A stretch of 64,000 nt of DNA, taken from assembly GCF_002298975.1 (NCBI RefSeq), contig NZ_DBMV01000041.1, positions 136,212 through 200,211 of the forward strand, written 5' to 3'. Below are positions 34,937 through 42,753 of the stretch, one piece after another (the stretch's first letter is position 1; every line of letters starts with the position of its first letter). The notes beneath the pieces were generated by a model. That model worked only from the letters and a program-made list of their open reading frames with translations. It ran no database searches and had not been told where the DNA came from. The stretch is from Ralstonia sp. UBA689 (GTDB lineage: Bacteria; Pseudomonadota; Gammaproteobacteria; Burkholderiales; Burkholderiaceae). The translations under genes and the position numbers were made by a program.

Positions 34937-35111
34937 GGGACAGATCATCCGGCGTGGCGTTTTCCGCCCGCCAACGGTTGCCGCAGGCTGCTTGGTCGAA
35001 AACCATCGCGGGCAGTCACAGCGCGATGAAAACCGTGTGATAGAGTGAATTCAACGCCGTGCCGCAAGGTGTCGGCACGCGCCGGCCCTGGTGGACGTGA
35101 AATCTGTCCCC
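34937..35111. repeat. Pair of inverted GGGGACAGAT words, possible small mobile element
   Basis: GGGGACAGAT at 34937-34946 and its complement ATCTGTCCCC at 35102-35111 face each other across about 155 bp, preceded by A-rich bases on each outer side. The spacing and non-coding content suggest a MITE- or REP-like element. Only ten bases match, so chance is possible. Confidence 0.35.
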
Positions 35112-35257
35112 GTTTGGATGGCAACGGCAATGCCGCATCGCAGCGAGGGTTGCTGGATTTTGTGTCGCTGGAGCCGCCCAGCCGGTAGACTCCCGGGCTG
35201 CGGCACCGAAACCACGCGCCTTGTGCGTGGCTGCGCACCACCGTACGGCAATTTCAA

Positions 35258-35274
35258 CGCACTAATCTGGTGCG
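35258..35274. promoter_or_regulatory. NtrC-like binding site
   Basis: CGCACTAATCTGGTGCG closely matches the NtrC palindrome TGCACTA-N3-TGGTGCA, with perfect outer arms. It is about 425 bp upstream of the sigma-54 start of the porin operon and 44 bp upstream of ubiK, a long but possible enhancer distance. Confidence 0.6.
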
Positions 35275-35317
35275 TGCACCGCCCCGGCGCAGACAGCACG
35301 ACCCACGGAGCATTCCA

Positions 35318-35581
35318 ATGAAACCCACCGATCTCTTTACCGACTTCCAGAGCCGCGTGACCGAGGCGCTGCGCAACTCGCCGGCCGCCGACATCGAGAA
35401 GAATGTGCGCGCGATGATGACCCAGGGCTTCTCCAAGCTCGACCTGGTCACGCGCGAGGAATTCGACGTGCAGTCGCAGGTGTTGGCACGCACGCGAGCA
35501 CGCCTGGAAGAGCTGGAACGCCGCGTGGCCGCGCTTGAAGCGCAGTTGGGCACCCCAGCCCCCGCAGACGCCGAACGCTGA
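35318..35581 (+). CDS. ubiK: Ubiquinone biosynthesis accessory factor UbiK (BMFP family)
   Basis: An 87-residue helical protein with an amphipathic N-terminus and a C-terminal coiled coil (FDVQSQVLARTRARLEELERRVAALEAQL), the BMFP/DUF526 pattern. UbiK with UbiJ supports aerobic ubiquinone synthesis in other proteobacteria. The ATG at 35318 follows GGAG; earlier codons have no similarity. It is divergent from the porin operon. Confidence 0.88.
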   Translation: MKPTDLFTDFQSRVTEALRNSPAADIEKNVRAMMTQGFSKLDLVTREEFDVQSQVLARTRARLEELERRVAALEAQLGTPAPADAER

Positions 35582-35742
35582 GCGGATCGCCCCGGCGCCA
35601 CGCCGTGTGAAAGCCCGCGCCCCTGCTGTGCGGGCTGCGGCACCCATGCTGCAACGCACAGCAAAAACCGCCTTGTTGCGGTCGGCGAACTGATCTAGAA
35701 CGTCCTTAAGACGCACGCGCAACCGCGCTTGAGGAGAAGATC

Positions 35743-36258
35743 ATGCAGCATCGCCTCTACTTTCTCTTGCCGGACGTCGCCAGCGCCCGGCGTGTCATGA
35801 ACGACCTCCTGCTGGCGCGCATCGCCGAGCGCCACATCCACTTCGTCGCCAAGGAAGGCGCCGACCTCACCGGCCTGCACGCGGCCAACCTGCTGCAGAC
35901 CTCCGACATCGTCCACGCCACCCAGAACGGGCTAGTGATCGGCGGAGGCGCCGGCGTCATCGCTGGTGTGGTCGCGGCGCTGTTTCCGGTGATCGGGGAA
36001 GGGCCGCAGTGGGGGATGATCGGCATCACGACCGTGGTCGGCGCGCTATTTGGCGCGTGGGCTTCGAGCATGATCGGCAGTTCGGTGCCGAACAGCCGGC
36101 TCAAACCTTTCAAGAAGGCGGTGGAGGAGGATGGGCAGATCCTGCTGATGGTGGATGTGCCGCGCTCGCGTGTGTCCGAAATGCGTGCGCTGCTGCAGAA
36201 CACGCATCCGGAAGGCCGCTTCAGCGGCGAAGAACGCGCCATGCCCGCGTTCCCTTGA
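35743..36258 (+). CDS. DUF1269 family membrane protein
   Basis: A 171-residue protein with an N-terminal soluble part (LYFLLPDVASARRVMNDLLLARIAERHIHFVA), a glycine-rich central membrane hairpin (LVIGGGAGVIAGVVAALFPVIG and MIGITTVVGALFGAWASSMIG, about 64-114) and a C-terminal beta segment. GAGGAGAAG precedes the ATG. DUF1269 proteins resemble the glycine-zipper hairpins found in stress proteins, but no function is known. A strong terminator follows. Confidence 0.8.
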   Translation: MQHRLYFLLPDVASARRVMNDLLLARIAERHIHFVAKEGADLTGLHAANLLQTSDIVHATQNGLVIGGGAGVIAGVVAALFPVIGEGPQWGMIGITTVVGALFGAWASSMIGSSVPNSRLKPFKKAVEEDGQILLMVDVPRSRVSEMRALLQNTHPEGRFSGEERAMPAFP

Positions 36259-36291
36259 TCCAGGCATCGGCCAACAGTGGCCGACAACGAG

Positions 36292-36320
36292 ACCGGAGCC
36301 CAGCGCTCCGGTTTTTTTTT
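36292..36320 (+). terminator. Terminator after the DUF1269 gene
   Basis: An 8-bp stem ACCGGAGC / GCTCCGGT with loop CCAGC is followed by nine T. Confidence 0.88.
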
Positions 36321-36474
36321 GCGCCTGCGCGATCGTCAAATTTGGATGCATGCAGGCATGATGACGCGACGTGGCTGGCACAGTGACGGGCTCTTCTCCC
36401 GCCACACACTGTCACGCCATGCTCCGATTGCTCTCCCCCCGCCCTGACTGTGAACGCTGCCGGAGGGCTGCGCC

Positions 36475-38007
36475 ATGAGCCTCGCCGTATTGCGCTCGCG
36501 CGCGCTGTCGGGCATCGATGCACCGGCCGTGTCGGTAGAGGTTCATCTGGCCAACGGCCTGCCATCGTTCACCATCGTCGGCCTGCCCGACACCGAAGTG
36601 AAGGAGAGCAAGGACCGCGTGCGCGCGGCCATCCAGAACAGCCGTTTCGAGTTTCCGGCGCGGCGCATCACCGTCAATCTGGCGCCGGCGGATTTGCCCA
36701 AGGAGTCCGGCCGCTTCGATCTGCCGATCGCGCTGGGCATCTTGGCGGCAAGCCGGCAGATTCCGCACACGCATCTGGATGCGCATGAGTTTGCCGGCGA
36801 GCTGTCGCTCTCGGGCGACCTGCGGCCGATTCGCGGCGCGCTGGCGATGGCGTATGCGCTGTCGCTGAACGCCGCACCCGCGAATGGTGAAGCACCGCTC
36901 GCCCGCGCCTTCGTGCTGCCCGCCGAAAACGCCGCAGAAGCCGCACTCGTGAGCGGCACCAAAGTCCTGCCCGCGCGCACGCTCATCGAGGTTTGCGAGC
37001 ACCTGAGCGCGCCCGACCGCAAGCTGGCGCCGGCACTGCCAGCACCCGTCGATGCCGTCATCCGCTATCCCGACCTGGCCGACGTGCGTGGCCAGCCGCA
37101 GGCGCGGCGCGCGCTGGAAGTGGCGGCGGCGGGCGGCCATTCGATGCTGATGATCGGCCCGCCCGGCACCGGCAAGTCGATGCTGGCGCAACGCTTTCCC
37201 GGCTTGCTGCCCAACATGAGCGACGATGAGGCGCTCTCCGCGGCCGCCGTGATGAGCCTGACCACGCGCGGCTTCGATGCGCGGCGCTGGAAGGTACGGC
37301 CATTCCGCTCGCCGCATCACACGGCATCCGCCGTGGCGATGGTGGGCGGCGGCAACACACCAAGGCCTGGCGAGATCTCGCTGGCCCATCAGGGCGTCTT
37401 GTTCCTCGATGAGCTTCCCGAGTTCGAACGCCGCGTCCTCGAAGTCCTGCGCGAGCCGCTGGAGACCGGCCACATCACCATCTCGCGCGCAGCACATCAG
37501 ACCGACTTCCCCGCCAGCTTCCAGCTCATTGCTGCGATGAACCCGTGCCCTTGCGGCTATCGCGGCCACCCGTTACGCGCGTGCCGCTGCACGCCGGACC
37601 AGGTGGAGCGCTACCAGGCACGCATCTCCGGCCCGCTGCTCGACCGCATCGACGTGCAGATCGAGGTGCCGACGCCCACGCAGGAAGAATTGCTCGACGG
37701 CCCGCCGGGCGAACCGACCGTTAATGTGGCCGAGCGCGTGGCCGCCGCGCATGCGCGACAACTGGCGCGGCAAGGCAAGCGCAACGCGCTGCTGGCCGGC
37801 CACGAGATCGACCTCCACTGCGCCCGCACCGATGCCGCCGACGGCCTGCTGCGTCACGCAATGACGCGTTTCTCATGGTCCGCCCGTGCCTACGCGCGCG
37901 TGCTCAAGCTCGCCCGCACCATCGCCGACCTGGCCGGCGACGAGCAGATCGACGCGGTGCACGTGGGCGAGGCGATCCAGTATCGGCGTGGGGTGAAGGC
38001 GGATTAG
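36475..38007 (+). CDS. comM: YifB/ComM family Mg-chelatase-like AAA+ ATPase
   Basis: A 510-residue protein: a Lon-protease-like N-terminal domain (about 1-170), an AAA+ core with Walker A GPPGTGKSMLAQRFPG (about 223-238), Walker B VLFLDELPEF and a Mg-chelatase C-terminal part. A cysteine motif CPCGYRGHPLRACRC lies near residue 362. ComM is a helicase that widens branch migration during natural transformation. GGAGG precedes the ATG. Its stop overlaps the MarR-gene stop by four bases, tail to tail. Confidence 0.95.
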   Translation: MSLAVLRSRALSGIDAPAVSVEVHLANGLPSFTIVGLPDTEVKESKDRVRAAIQNSRFEFPARRITVNLAPADLPKESGRFDLPIALGILAASRQIPHTHLDAHEFAGELSLSGDLRPIRGALAMAYALSLNAAPANGEAPLARAFVLPAENAAEAALVSGTKVLPARTLIEVCEHLSAPDRKLAPALPAPVDAVIRYPDLADVRGQPQARRALEVAAAGGHSMLMIGPPGTGKSMLAQRFPGLLPNMSDDEALSAAAVMSLTTRGFDARRWKVRPFRSPHHTASAVAMVGGGNTPRPGEISLAHQGVLFLDELPEFERRVLEVLREPLETGHITISRAAHQTDFPASFQLIAAMNPCPCGYRGHPLRACRCTPDQVERYQARISGPLLDRIDVQIEVPTPTQEELLDGPPGEPTVNVAERVAAAHARQLARQGKRNALLAGHEIDLHCARTDAADGLLRHAMTRFSWSARAYARVLKLARTIADLAGDEQIDAVHVGEAIQYRRGVKAD

Positions 38008-38501
38008 CTCTCGTCCGCGCGCTGTCCGTCAATCAGCTTCCCCAACAGCTTCGCCAACTGCCGCTGCTCCGCCGCCGTCAGCGCGGACAGCACGGCGCGC
38101 TGGTTTTCCACATGCGCGCCGACCACCTCGTCGATGAGCGCAAACCCCGCCCTGGTGAGGGCGACGAGCGTGCCGCGCCCGTCTTCGGGATTCGGGCGGC
38201 GCTCAACCCAACCGGCCTGCTGCAAGCGATCGATACGGTTGGTCATGCCGCCCGAGGACATCATTGCTGCATCGTACAGAGCGGTGGGCGTGAGCGCATA
38301 CGGCGCACCGCTGCGGCGCAGGGTGGCGAGCACGTCGAACTCGCCGGGCTGCAGGCCATACTCAGCAAACAGCGGATTCAGTCGTTCGCGCGCGATGACG
38401 AGCGCCGCCTCGCCCAGGCGCCCGAGCAGCAGCATCGGGCTGACGTCCAAGTCCGGGCGTTCGCGGTTCCATTGTTCGACGGCCAGGCGGGCGCGGTCCA
38501 T
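38004..38501 (-). CDS. MarR family transcriptional regulator
   Basis: A 165-residue winged-helix regulator. The DNA-binding part is GLQPGEFDVLATLRRSGAPYALTPTALYDAAMMSSGGMTNRIDRLQQAGWVERRPNPEDGRGTLVALT (shown for domain extent from about residue 50). It is divergent from an MFS efflux gene and two palindromic boxes lie between, so it probably represses both itself and the transporter until a ligand binds. The ligand is unknown. Confidence 0.93.
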   Translation of the reverse strand: MDRARLAVEQWNRERPDLDVSPMLLLGRLGEAALVIARERLNPLFAEYGLQPGEFDVLATLRRSGAPYALTPTALYDAAMMSSGGMTNRIDRLQQAGWVERRPNPEDGRGTLVALTRAGFALIDEVVGAHVENQRAVLSALTAAEQRQLAKLLGKLIDGQRADES

Positions 38502-38522
38502 TCTCCCTTCCTCCAGCGGTGG

Positions 38523-38542
38523 TTATCTTGACGTCGAGATAA
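38523..38542. promoter_or_regulatory. MarR operator box 1
   Basis: TTATCTTGACGTCGAGATAA, a 20-bp palindrome with one mismatched pair. Its centre is 27 bp from that of box 2, between the divergent marR and MFS genes. Confidence 0.8.
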
Positions 38543-38550
38543 CTCGTTTT

Positions 38551-38568
38551 TATCTTGACGCCAAGATA
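38551..38568. promoter_or_regulatory. MarR operator box 2
   Basis: TATCTTGACGCCAAGATA, an 18-bp palindrome with one mismatched pair, sharing the half-site TATCTTGACG with box 1. Confidence 0.8.
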
Positions 38569-38669
38569 GTGCGATACCGATCCAGCGGATGCAAGCGGGC
38601 TGTCACAGCGTGGTGCACCCGCGCATCTTCGAGATTGCACTGAACCCCTTTGCTGGAGCACAAGACAAG

Positions 38670-40097
38670 ATGAATCCAACCTCGATCACCGCGGACGAAG
38701 CCTCCTGGCTCGACCTGTTCCGCGGCGCCAACGCGCTGCGCGTGCTGGTGCTGGCCGCTGGCGTAGCGTTGCACGCCATCAATCTTTACCTGACCACGAC
38801 CATCCTGCCGAGCGTGGTCGACGACATCGGCGGCGTGACCTTCTATGCGTGGAACACGACGCTGTTCATCGTCGCGTCGATCACGGGCGCAGCGGTGACC
38901 GCGCAGGTGATCCAGCATGCCGGGCCGTGCGGCGCCTACCTGCTGGGGGCGGCGGTGTTCGGTGGCGGCTCGGCGCTGTGCGCACTGGCGCCGACGATGC
39001 CGGTGCTGCTGATCGGGCGCGTGCTGCAGGGGCTCGGCGGCGGCGTGCTGCTGTCGGCGCCGTATGTGCTGATGCGCAGCGTGCTGCCCGAGCCGCTGTG
39101 GTCGCGTGCGCTGGCCCTGCTTTCGGGCATGTGGGGTATCGCCACATTGCTGGGGCCAGCGGTGGGCGGCGTGTTTGCGCAGTACGCAACGTGGCGGCTG
39201 GCGTTCTGGTCGTTGGTGGCGTTGATCGGTCTGGCAGCCGCGGCGGCCGCGGTGGTGCTCAAACCCGCGTCTGCGCGAGCAGAGCAACCGACGCCCCTGC
39301 CGGCGCGCCAGCTCGTGCTGCTGGCGGTCGCCGTGGTCGCGGCATCGTGGAGCAGCGTCAGCACCACGCCGTGGCTCGGCGCACTCGGCCTGATCGCGGC
39401 GGCGGCCACGATGCTGGCGATCCGCCGTGTCGAGATGCGCTCATCACGCCGCATCCTGCCGGCCGATGCGTACACGGGCCGCACGGCGCTCGCAGCACTG
39501 TACGGCGTGTCTGCATTGCTGGCGGTGACGGTCACCTGCACGGAGATCTTCGTGCCGCTGTTCCTGCAGCGGCTGCATGGGCAAAGCCCGTTGATTGCCG
39601 GCTACATCGCGGCGACGGCCTCGGCTGGCTGGACGCTCGGCGCCATCCTGAGCGCCACGCTGCGCGAATCGTCCGCCACGCGCATGATTCGCGCGGCGCC
39701 GTGGGCGTGCGCGCTCGGCCTGCTGATGTTGGCGAGACTGGTGCCGATGGGCGCGGGCCATGCGTGGATGACCGGGCTCATCATCGTCGCGCTGACGCTG
39801 GTGGGGCTGGGTGTGGGCGTGGCGTGGCCGCATCTGGCCAATCGCATCATGACGGCGGCGGCGGCCGAAGACCACGACCGCGCGTCGGCGTCGATCGTGA
39901 CGGTGCAACTGGTGGCGACCGCATTGGGGGCAGCACTGGGCGGGGTGGTGCTCAACACGCTGGGCGCGGCGGGCCCGGCGCCCGATCTGGGGGCGGCGTC
40001 GCGCTGGTTGTTCCTGCTGTTTGCAGTGGCGCCGTTGGGGGCGCTGGTGATTGCGCGCGCGGGGCTCGGCACACGGCTGGCCCCGTCGGCGCGATAG
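38670..40097 (+). CDS. MFS efflux transporter (EmrB/QacA-like)
   Basis: A 475-residue major facilitator protein with about 12-14 membrane helices. Recognisable are the N-terminal NLYLTTTILPSVVDDIGG, the LIGRVLQGLGGG stretch typical of drug:proton antiporters, and the GVGVAWPHLANRIM segment late in the protein. GGAG precedes the ATG at 38670. Divergent from a MarR regulator with operators in between, a classic arrangement for inducible drug or phenolic efflux. The substrate is unknown. Confidence 0.9.
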   Translation: MNPTSITADEASWLDLFRGANALRVLVLAAGVALHAINLYLTTTILPSVVDDIGGVTFYAWNTTLFIVASITGAAVTAQVIQHAGPCGAYLLGAAVFGGGSALCALAPTMPVLLIGRVLQGLGGGVLLSAPYVLMRSVLPEPLWSRALALLSGMWGIATLLGPAVGGVFAQYATWRLAFWSLVALIGLAAAAAAVVLKPASARAEQPTPLPARQLVLLAVAVVAASWSSVSTTPWLGALGLIAAAATMLAIRRVEMRSSRRILPADAYTGRTALAALYGVSALLAVTVTCTEIFVPLFLQRLHGQSPLIAGYIAATASAGWTLGAILSATLRESSATRMIRAAPWACALGLLMLARLVPMGAGHAWMTGLIIVALTLVGLGVGVAWPHLANRIMTAAAAEDHDRASASIVTVQLVATALGAALGGVVLNTLGAAGPAPDLGAASRWLFLLFAVAPLGALVIARAGLGTRLAPSAR

Positions 40098-40114
40098 CGG
40101 AAGTGGCGGTGCGG

Positions 40115-40768
40115 TCAGGCGGTCTGCCGCTTCACGAAGAACAGCGCGGCACCGATACTCATCAGCATGCCGCCGAAGAAGCGGCTCTGCCAGCGCAGCG
40201 CGCGCGGGTTGCGGAACAGGCGCTGCGCACGCGAGGCCAGCAGCGCATAGCCGTGCATGACGATCAGATCGACGAACACCATCGTCACCGCCAGGATGCC
40301 AAGCTGCGGCATCAGCGGCTTGGCCGGATCGATGAACTGCGGCAGCACCGCCACCATGAAGAGGATGCCCTTCGGATTCGTCAGGTTGGTTAGCAGCCCG
40401 ACCAGGAAGCGCTTGCGCGCGCCGCTGCCCGACACCCGAGGCGACACGTTCGCGGGCTCGCCTTCAACCGGCTTGTGGATCTGGATGGGCGTGCGCCACT
40501 GCACGATGCCCAGGTAGATCAGATACAGCGCGCCGACGATCTTGATGGCCGTGAAGGCGTGCTCGGACGCCACCAGCAGCGCCCCCAGCCCTGCACCCGC
40601 GATAAACAGGATCACCACGATGCCGAGTTCCAGCCCCGCAATCGTGATCGACGTGCGGCGCACGCCATACGTGAGACCGTGGCTCATGCACAGGATCGCG
40701 CCCGACCCCGGCGAGATGGCGATCACCCAGGCGGCCAGGAAAAAGGCCAGCCAGACTTGCAACGTCAT
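40115..40768 (-). CDS. LysE/RhtB family amino acid exporter
   Basis: A 217-residue protein with five to six membrane helices and the family start WLAFFLAAWVIAISPGSGAILCMSHGLTYG, followed by LYLIYLGIVQW and the NLTNPKGILFMVAVLPQFI motif. It likely exports an amino acid such as homoserine, threonine or lysine; the substrate cannot be told from sequence. The ATG at 40768 is chosen because the conserved helix begins there. It converges with the MFS gene, 17 bp apart. Confidence 0.9.
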   Translation of the reverse strand: MTLQVWLAFFLAAWVIAISPGSGAILCMSHGLTYGVRRTSITIAGLELGIVVILFIAGAGLGALLVASEHAFTAIKIVGALYLIYLGIVQWRTPIQIHKPVEGEPANVSPRVSGSGARKRFLVGLLTNLTNPKGILFMVAVLPQFIDPAKPLMPQLGILAVTMVFVDLIVMHGYALLASRAQRLFRNPRALRWQSRFFGGMLMSIGAALFFVKRQTA

Positions 40769-40843
40769 GATGGTTCCCCGTGATGTGATGAGGTAAAGCG
40801 GAAAACGACGATTGTGCACCGGCTGCCGCCACTGTGCTCGACC

Positions 40844-41425
40844 CTAATACGGATGGAAGCTGGCGAGGAATTGCTCGACCTGCTCCTGCTGGCGCGCATC
40901 CCGCGCAGCATCGCCCGATTCCAGCACGACGGCCTGATACGCATGCTTGCCCGTGGCGACCACGCGAGCGGTCAGACGGCGCGGCGCGGGGTCATCGCCG
41001 CCCGCGCCCTGGGCAATCAACTCCACCGCCGGCAAGGACAACGGCGGCTGCGCGGCCGTCTTTACGGCGATGTCGTGCACGGCCACCTTGCCCTTCAGGT
41101 TGGCAGACAAGCCGGCACGCAGTGCGTCAACGGCATGCTGGCGCCAGACCGGATCGTCCGCCGGCAACTCCACCACGCCGATGGCGAACAGCGTGCCGTC
41201 AATGCTGGCGGCCTGCATCGTCATCGGCAGACGCTGGCCGTTGACGGTGATTGGGCGAGCCTCGGTCGTGGGCTTGGCAGGGTAGTCCACCGCATAGGCC
41301 CCTTCGTCGGAATGCACTGTGCGCCAGTCGTACTTGGGCGAGCAGGCCATCAACAGCGCACACGCCACTACGCCCAAGCCCACTCGCCAACCGCCCTTTG
41401 CTGTGACTGCCACGCCGCCTCCCAT
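40844..41425 (-). CDS. Hypothetical lipoprotein
   Basis: A 193-residue protein with a signal sequence and lipobox (LLMACSPKYDW, Cys28). The mature part has an early DEGAYAVDYPAKPTTE motif and a C-terminal helix (EQVEQFLASFHPY), reminiscent of small periplasmic proteins that measure substrate tolerance, but I do not recognise a family. It is divergent from the macro-domain gene by 85 bp. Confidence 0.75.
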   Translation of the reverse strand: MGGGVAVTAKGGWRVGLGVVACALLMACSPKYDWRTVHSDEGAYAVDYPAKPTTEARPITVNGQRLPMTMQAASIDGTLFAIGVVELPADDPVWRQHAVDALRAGLSANLKGKVAVHDIAVKTAAQPPLSLPAVELIAQGAGGDDPAPRRLTARVVATGKHAYQAVVLESGDAARDARQQEQVEQFLASFHPY

Positions 41426-41510
41426 GTTGTTCTGCCCGGTTATTCTGCCCGTTCATCAGCGGGCTATTATCGGACAGAGACTGTCTGCCACGTCTGCCGG
41501 AAAACATGTC

Positions 41511-42026
41511 ATGCCGCCCGCGACTATCACCCTGCGTGCCCTGCACGCTGATATCACCACGCTCGATTGCGACGCCATCGTCAACGCCGCCAACAGCTCG
41601 CTGCTGGGCGGCGGCGGCGTGGATGGCGCCATCCACCGCGCGGCCGGGCCGGCATTGCTTGAGGCCTGCCGCGCACTCCACGGCTGCCGCACCGGCGAGG
41701 CCAAACTCACGCCGGGCTTCCTGCTGCCCGCACGCTACATCATTCACACGGTCGGGCCGATCTGGCGCGGCGGCCGGCAGGACGAGGCGGCGTTGCTGGC
41801 CGCGTGCTACCGCAACAGCCTGGAACTCGCCCGCGAGTACGACGTGCGCACCCTCGCGTTTCCGTGCATCAGCACCGGCGTCTACGGCTTTCCGCCACAA
41901 CTGGCCGCGCCGATTGCCGTGCACACCGCACGCGAGCACGGCGCGGGCTTGGACGAGATCCTTTTCTGCTGCTTCTCCGCAGCCGACCTGGCGCTGTACG
42001 AGACCGCACTTGCAAACGGAAAGTGA
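41511..42026 (+). CDS. Macro domain O-acetyl-ADP-ribose deacetylase
   Basis: A 171-residue macro domain. The catalytic and ligand-binding motifs are DAIVNAANSSLLGGGGVDGAIHRAAG (about 20-45) and FPCISTGVYGFP (about 117-128), as in E. coli YmdB, which removes acetyl from O-acetyl-ADP-ribose and can hydrolyse ADP-ribose linkages. No sirtuin or toxin partner lies nearby. The ATG at 41511 gives the full domain; longer frames add non-homologous sequence. Confidence 0.92.
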   Translation: MPPATITLRALHADITTLDCDAIVNAANSSLLGGGGVDGAIHRAAGPALLEACRALHGCRTGEAKLTPGFLLPARYIIHTVGPIWRGGRQDEAALLAACYRNSLELAREYDVRTLAFPCISTGVYGFPPQLAAPIAVHTAREHGAGLDEILFCCFSAADLALYETALANGK

Positions 42027-42127
42027 TTCACACATCGCAAGAGGCGGAATGTCGCAACCTGCCTGCGGGGTTGGCGCGGCCGGCCTACAATAGGCATTTG
42101 TTTCCCCTTTCCGGAGCCGTCGCCGAC

Positions 42128-42679
42128 ATGGCCTCGACCCTGACTTCCTCCGCTGCCGCCACGCCCGCTGCCTCTGGCCGCCGCTGGCTGCTGTCCGTGA
42201 TCGTGCTGGTGCTGGCTGCGGCCGGCTGGTTCGGTTGGCGCGCGTTCTCGCCGTCGCAACAGGTGCCGACCGCCACCTTCACGCTGCTCGATGGGCAGAA
42301 GCTCTCGACGCAAGACTTGAAGGGCAAGGTGTACCTCGTCAACTTCTGGGCCACGAGCTGCGCGACTTGCATCAAGGAAATGCCCAACATGATCCAGGCA
42401 TACAACAAGTACAAGGGTCAGGGCCTGGAGTATGTGGCCGTGGCAATGAGCTACGACGCGCCGATGTACGTGATGAATTTCAGCCAGACGCGCCAGCTGC
42501 CCTTCAAGGTGGCGATGGATGCCGACGGCACTGCCGCCAAGGCGTTCGGCGACGTGCAGCTCACGCCCACCACTTTCCTGGTTGACCGCGACGGACGCAT
42601 TCTCAAGCGCTACGTTGGCGAGCCGGAGTGGGCGTCGTTCGATGCGCTGCTCAAGGACACGCTGGGCAAGCAGGCCTGA
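42128..42679 (+). CDS. TlpA-like membrane-anchored thioredoxin
   Basis: A 183-residue protein with one N-terminal membrane helix (WLLSVIVLVLAAAGWFGW) and a periplasmic thioredoxin domain. The redox motif is CATC (Cys78, Cys81) in NFWATSCATCIKEMPNM, with the cis-proline in LTPTTFLVDRDG. Such proteins reduce disulfides in cytochrome c or oxidase assembly. It is followed by a strong bidirectional terminator. Its partner proteins cannot be named from position. Confidence 0.9.
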   Translation: MASTLTSSAAATPAASGRRWLLSVIVLVLAAAGWFGWRAFSPSQQVPTATFTLLDGQKLSTQDLKGKVYLVNFWATSCATCIKEMPNMIQAYNKYKGQGLEYVAVAMSYDAPMYVMNFSQTRQLPFKVAMDADGTAAKAFGDVQLTPTTFLVDRDGRILKRYVGEPEWASFDALLKDTLGKQA

Positions 42680-42700
42680 GCGATTCCGCCCGTCCATGAA

Positions 42701-42730
42701 AAAACGCCCGGTCGACGCCGGGCGTTTTTG
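42701..42730. terminator. Bidirectional terminator between the TlpA-like gene and dctD
   Basis: An 11-bp stem AAAACGCCCGG / CCGGGCGTTTT around TCGACG, with T residues on the plus side and A residues on the other. Confidence 0.88.
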
Positions 42731-42753
42731 TTTTCTGCGGCAGAGACCGCTAC

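Larger units (their letters stand above)
34788..35317. other. Intergenic region between the TorF porin and ubiK (about 530 bp)
   Basis: No protein gene is credible. It holds a sigma-54 promoter for the porin operon (34844-34859), a small hairpin GCCTGGG/CCCAGGC at 34909-34926, a pair of inverted GGGGACAGAT words (34937-34946 and 35102-35111) that could bound a small mobile element, a hairpin at 35059-35078 and an NtrC-like box (35258-35274). Confidence 0.65.

Noticed and set aside
38849..40393. Open frame of 514 codons on the plus strand
   Set aside because: Overlaps the MFS transporter in another frame and has the Arg/Gly/Ala-rich look of out-of-frame translation.
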